This document shows positions 62,258 through 64,000 of a stretch of DNA of 64,000 bases, piece by piece. The stretch comes from Natronococcus sp. AD-5 (lineage in GTDB: Archaea; Halobacteriota; Halobacteria; Halobacteriales; Natrialbaceae), in the NCBI RefSeq assembly GCF_030734285.1, contig NZ_CP132294.1:3906001-3970000 (forward strand), given 5' to 3'. The translations under genes were made by a program, and so were the position numbers. Within the stretch, counting starts at the first letter, position 1. Every line of letters starts with the position of its first letter. The notes below the pieces were generated by a model. The model did no database searches. It saw only the letters and a program-made list of their open reading frames with translations, and had not been told where the DNA came from.

Positions 62258-62857
62258 TCAGGTTTGAACGCGGGTCGCCTCAGTAGAATTAAAACCATCC
62301 AATTTAGCCCAACCGTCCACTATTGATTTGCACTTTTTACATACCATCACTTTCTCCTCGCCGAGATCTAAAGATAGCTTAAAAGCTGAAAAGGCAACCG
62401 CCGATTTATATGATACTTCTGTCAGGAAGTCTGGAGGGTGGTCACAGATGGTAACCAATTCGTCAGGGATTATTATTTCCTGTCCAGCACGCAATTTCTT
62501 TAGTTTGAGCGCTCGATCATCAGGTTCTATTTCCTTGTGATCTTCGTACTGATCATAAGGTGTATAGAAACAAGGATATTCAGGATCCTCTAAAGGAAGC
62601 TCTGAGGCTCTAGTAACCCACTGATATGCAGTGACAGTATAAGGTGCAGATCGGTACTCAAACCGCTTCCTAGCATTTGGATGTGATTCGATACTATCAT
62701 TCAATCTAGCTTCAGCTTGCTCAAATTCTCCATCTGTACCCTCGACAGAATGTATGGTTCCTGGAATGGCTCGAATATATTCAGGGTCTGGCACGACGAG
62801 TAGGATTTTGTCACCCTCGTCAGGTACACTTGGTTCCCCACCGCTGAATAACATCAT
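62258..62857 (-). CDS. Hypothetical protein with a zinc knuckle
   Basis: A 199-residue protein, MMLFSGGEPSVPDEGDKILL, with two short motifs: ITICDHPP-type Cys/His residues and VMVCKKCKSIVDGWAKLDGF. The CKKC pair may bind zinc with the earlier Cys. No family recognised. AT-rich relative to the core genes; it lies just past tRNA-Ile, transcribed towards it. Confidence 0.6.
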   Translation of the reverse strand: MMLFSGGEPSVPDEGDKILLVVPDPEYIRAIPGTIHSVEGTDGEFEQAEARLNDSIESHPNARKRFEYRSAPYTVTAYQWVTRASELPLEDPEYPCFYTPYDQYEDHKEIEPDDRALKLKKLRAGQEIIIPDELVTICDHPPDFLTEVSYKSAVAFSAFKLSLDLGEEKVMVCKKCKSIVDGWAKLDGFNSTEATRVQT

Positions 62858-63051
62858 TTTGTAGACGTTTGTTTTCTCGTATAAGAATCAACTTGGTTGA
62901 CTCGCTTCAGCGCCAAGTGATTCACCGGTTCCGATGATCGGGCTGTGTATTCCGTCTTTTGTACCAACGGTCGAATAGCGTACTTCGAAGTACGATACTC
63001 TGGAGTATGATTATGGGAAGTATTATATTTGGCACTACTGTATCGGAGACT

Positions 63052-64000
63052 ATGCCAGAGTTCGTGAACCGAACGGAGGAGCTCTCGCGTCTTTACAAAC
63101 TCTACGAGTCGGATGATGCGGAGTTGGCGGTGATTTTCGGACGACGACGACTCGGGAAAACCGAACTCGTCAAGCAGTCCCTCAAAGGATACGACGATGC
63201 GGTGCTCTATCAGGCGAAGCAAAAAACGAGTGCGCTACAGCTCCAGCAGTTCGTCGAGGTCGCTTCGGACGCGTACCCGGGAATCACGCGAATCCGCGAA
63301 GAATGGGAGTCTATCCTCGAATATCTCGCAGATCAGGACGCGATCGTCGTCCTCGACGAATTTCCGTATTTAGTTGAACAAGACGAAAGCCTCCCCTCCG
63401 TTCTGCAGGCGATGTTCGATCACGAACTCGACGACTCCAGTGCCACGTTCGTCCTCGTCGGTTCGTCGATCAGTATGATGGAAGAAGCCGCGCTGTTGGG
63501 AAACAGCCCCCTGTACGGCCGCTCGTCGTTGAAACTGGATATCCGGCAGCTCCGGTTCGATGCGGCGATGGGATTCTTTCCGGAGGGCTACACGGCTGAC
63601 GAGCAGGTATTAACGTGGGGAGTCTTCGGTGGCGTTCCGTACTATCTCGAAGAGGTGGATCCAGAGGCCGATCTCGGCGAGAATGTCCAGCGAACGATCC
63701 TCTCACGGCACGGAACGCTGCACGACGAACCCGACTACGTGCTCCGAATGGAACTCACGGAACCGACGCGGTACTTTTCGATTCTAGAAGCGATCGCGGG
63801 CGGAAGCACGAGTCGAAACGAGATCGCCGGAGCGACGGGTATCGATTACAATCAACTATCGAAATACGTGAATCGGCTCTCTCGGTTGCGACTGGTCGAT
63901 CAACACGTTCCGGTTACCGAACGAAAGGAGCGGACCAAGCGAAGTCGCTACCGCATCCGTGACCAGTTCTTCCGGTTCTGGTTCCACTTCGTCTACGGAA
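63052..64000 (+). CDS. Archaeal ATPase (DUF234-type AAA), 3' end beyond window
   Basis: The first 316 codons of a P-loop ATPase. MPEFVNRTEELSRLYKLYES opens the archaeal ATPase family; Walker A is FGRRRLGKTELV, Walker B is AIVVLDEFPYLVE, and VLVGSSISMMEEAALLGNSP is the sensor segment. A winged HTH (STSRNEIAGATGIDYNQLSK) is followed by RSRYRIRDQFFRFWFHFVYG, the start of the DUF234 region. The gene runs off the window. Role unknown; such ATPases are common in mobile regions. Confidence 0.9.
   Translation, partial: MPEFVNRTEELSRLYKLYESDDAELAVIFGRRRLGKTELVKQSLKGYDDAVLYQAKQKTSALQLQQFVEVASDAYPGITRIREEWESILEYLADQDAIVVLDEFPYLVEQDESLPSVLQAMFDHELDDSSATFVLVGSSISMMEEAALLGNSPLYGRSSLKLDIRQLRFDAAMGFFPEGYTADEQVLTWGVFGGVPYYLEEVDPEADLGENVQRTILSRHGTLHDEPDYVLRMELTEPTRYFSILEAIAGGSTSRNEIAGATGIDYNQLSKYVNRLSRLRLVDQHVPVTERKERTKRSRYRIRDQFFRFWFHFVYG

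Overview
The window is haloarchaeal DNA. Proteins are acidic (Asp/Glu-rich), codon use favours CTCGAG-type GC-rich codons in the core part, secreted proteins carry Tat twin-arginine signals, and family members typical of Halobacteria are present: a halocyanin-type cupredoxin, HTH_10 (Bat-like) and TrmB regulators, MptA, an amphi-Trp protein and the so-called RNA polymerase epsilon protein. The genus cannot be fixed from sequence alone.

Layout. Positions 1 to about 47,390 are an accessory region, rich in broken genes, insertion sequences, recombinase fragments, toxin-antitoxin pairs and AT-rich stretches. It stops at a tRNA-Thr (47,397-47,468). From there to the tRNA-Ile (62,071-62,144) the DNA is compact, GC-rich chromosomal core: enoyl-CoA hydratase family, nadE, tRNA-Gly, NAD kinase, a FrnE-like DsbA, a nucleotidyltransferase, mptA, a TrmB regulator, a DUF255 thioredoxin-fold protein and FxsA. 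Just past the tRNA-Ile 3' end AT-rich accessory DNA starts again, with an unknown protein and an archaeal ATPase cut by the window end.

Three systems stand out. (1) A repeated cassette: an 835-aa double-HTH protein of unknown function (3,470-5,977), preceded by three translationally coupled small genes and a divergent small gene over a repeat-rich promoter, recurs as two large truncated copies (11,296 and 42,308) and a tiny remnant (46,042). Each large copy lies beside a different toxin-antitoxin pair (nucleotidyltransferase/HEPN-like, VapBC, HTH/PIN), and each cassette ends at the same inverted repeat, GTTAACCAAC-N23/24-GTTGGTTAAC. (2) A putative regulon at 31-38 kb: a GAACATGTTC-type palindrome lies about 40 bp upstream of the start codons of an HTH_10 regulator, a HiPIP lipoprotein, a Usp-like protein, two MEPST-starting proteins and a leader ORF/membrane protein, and slightly further from a DrrAB-type ABC exporter. 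(3) A set of promoter-like repeats with a TTTAAGT box, six upstream of the RNA-polymerase-epsilon and nucleotidyltransferase genes at 55.9-57.6 kb and one at 12.8 kb.

The accessory region also holds IS5-type ends enclosing a cupin gene with no transposase, a TnpB-only IS200/IS605-type element, a short MITE-like element, and a belt of decayed genes at 39.4-42.3 kb that includes a truncated TATA-binding protein with an in-frame stop.
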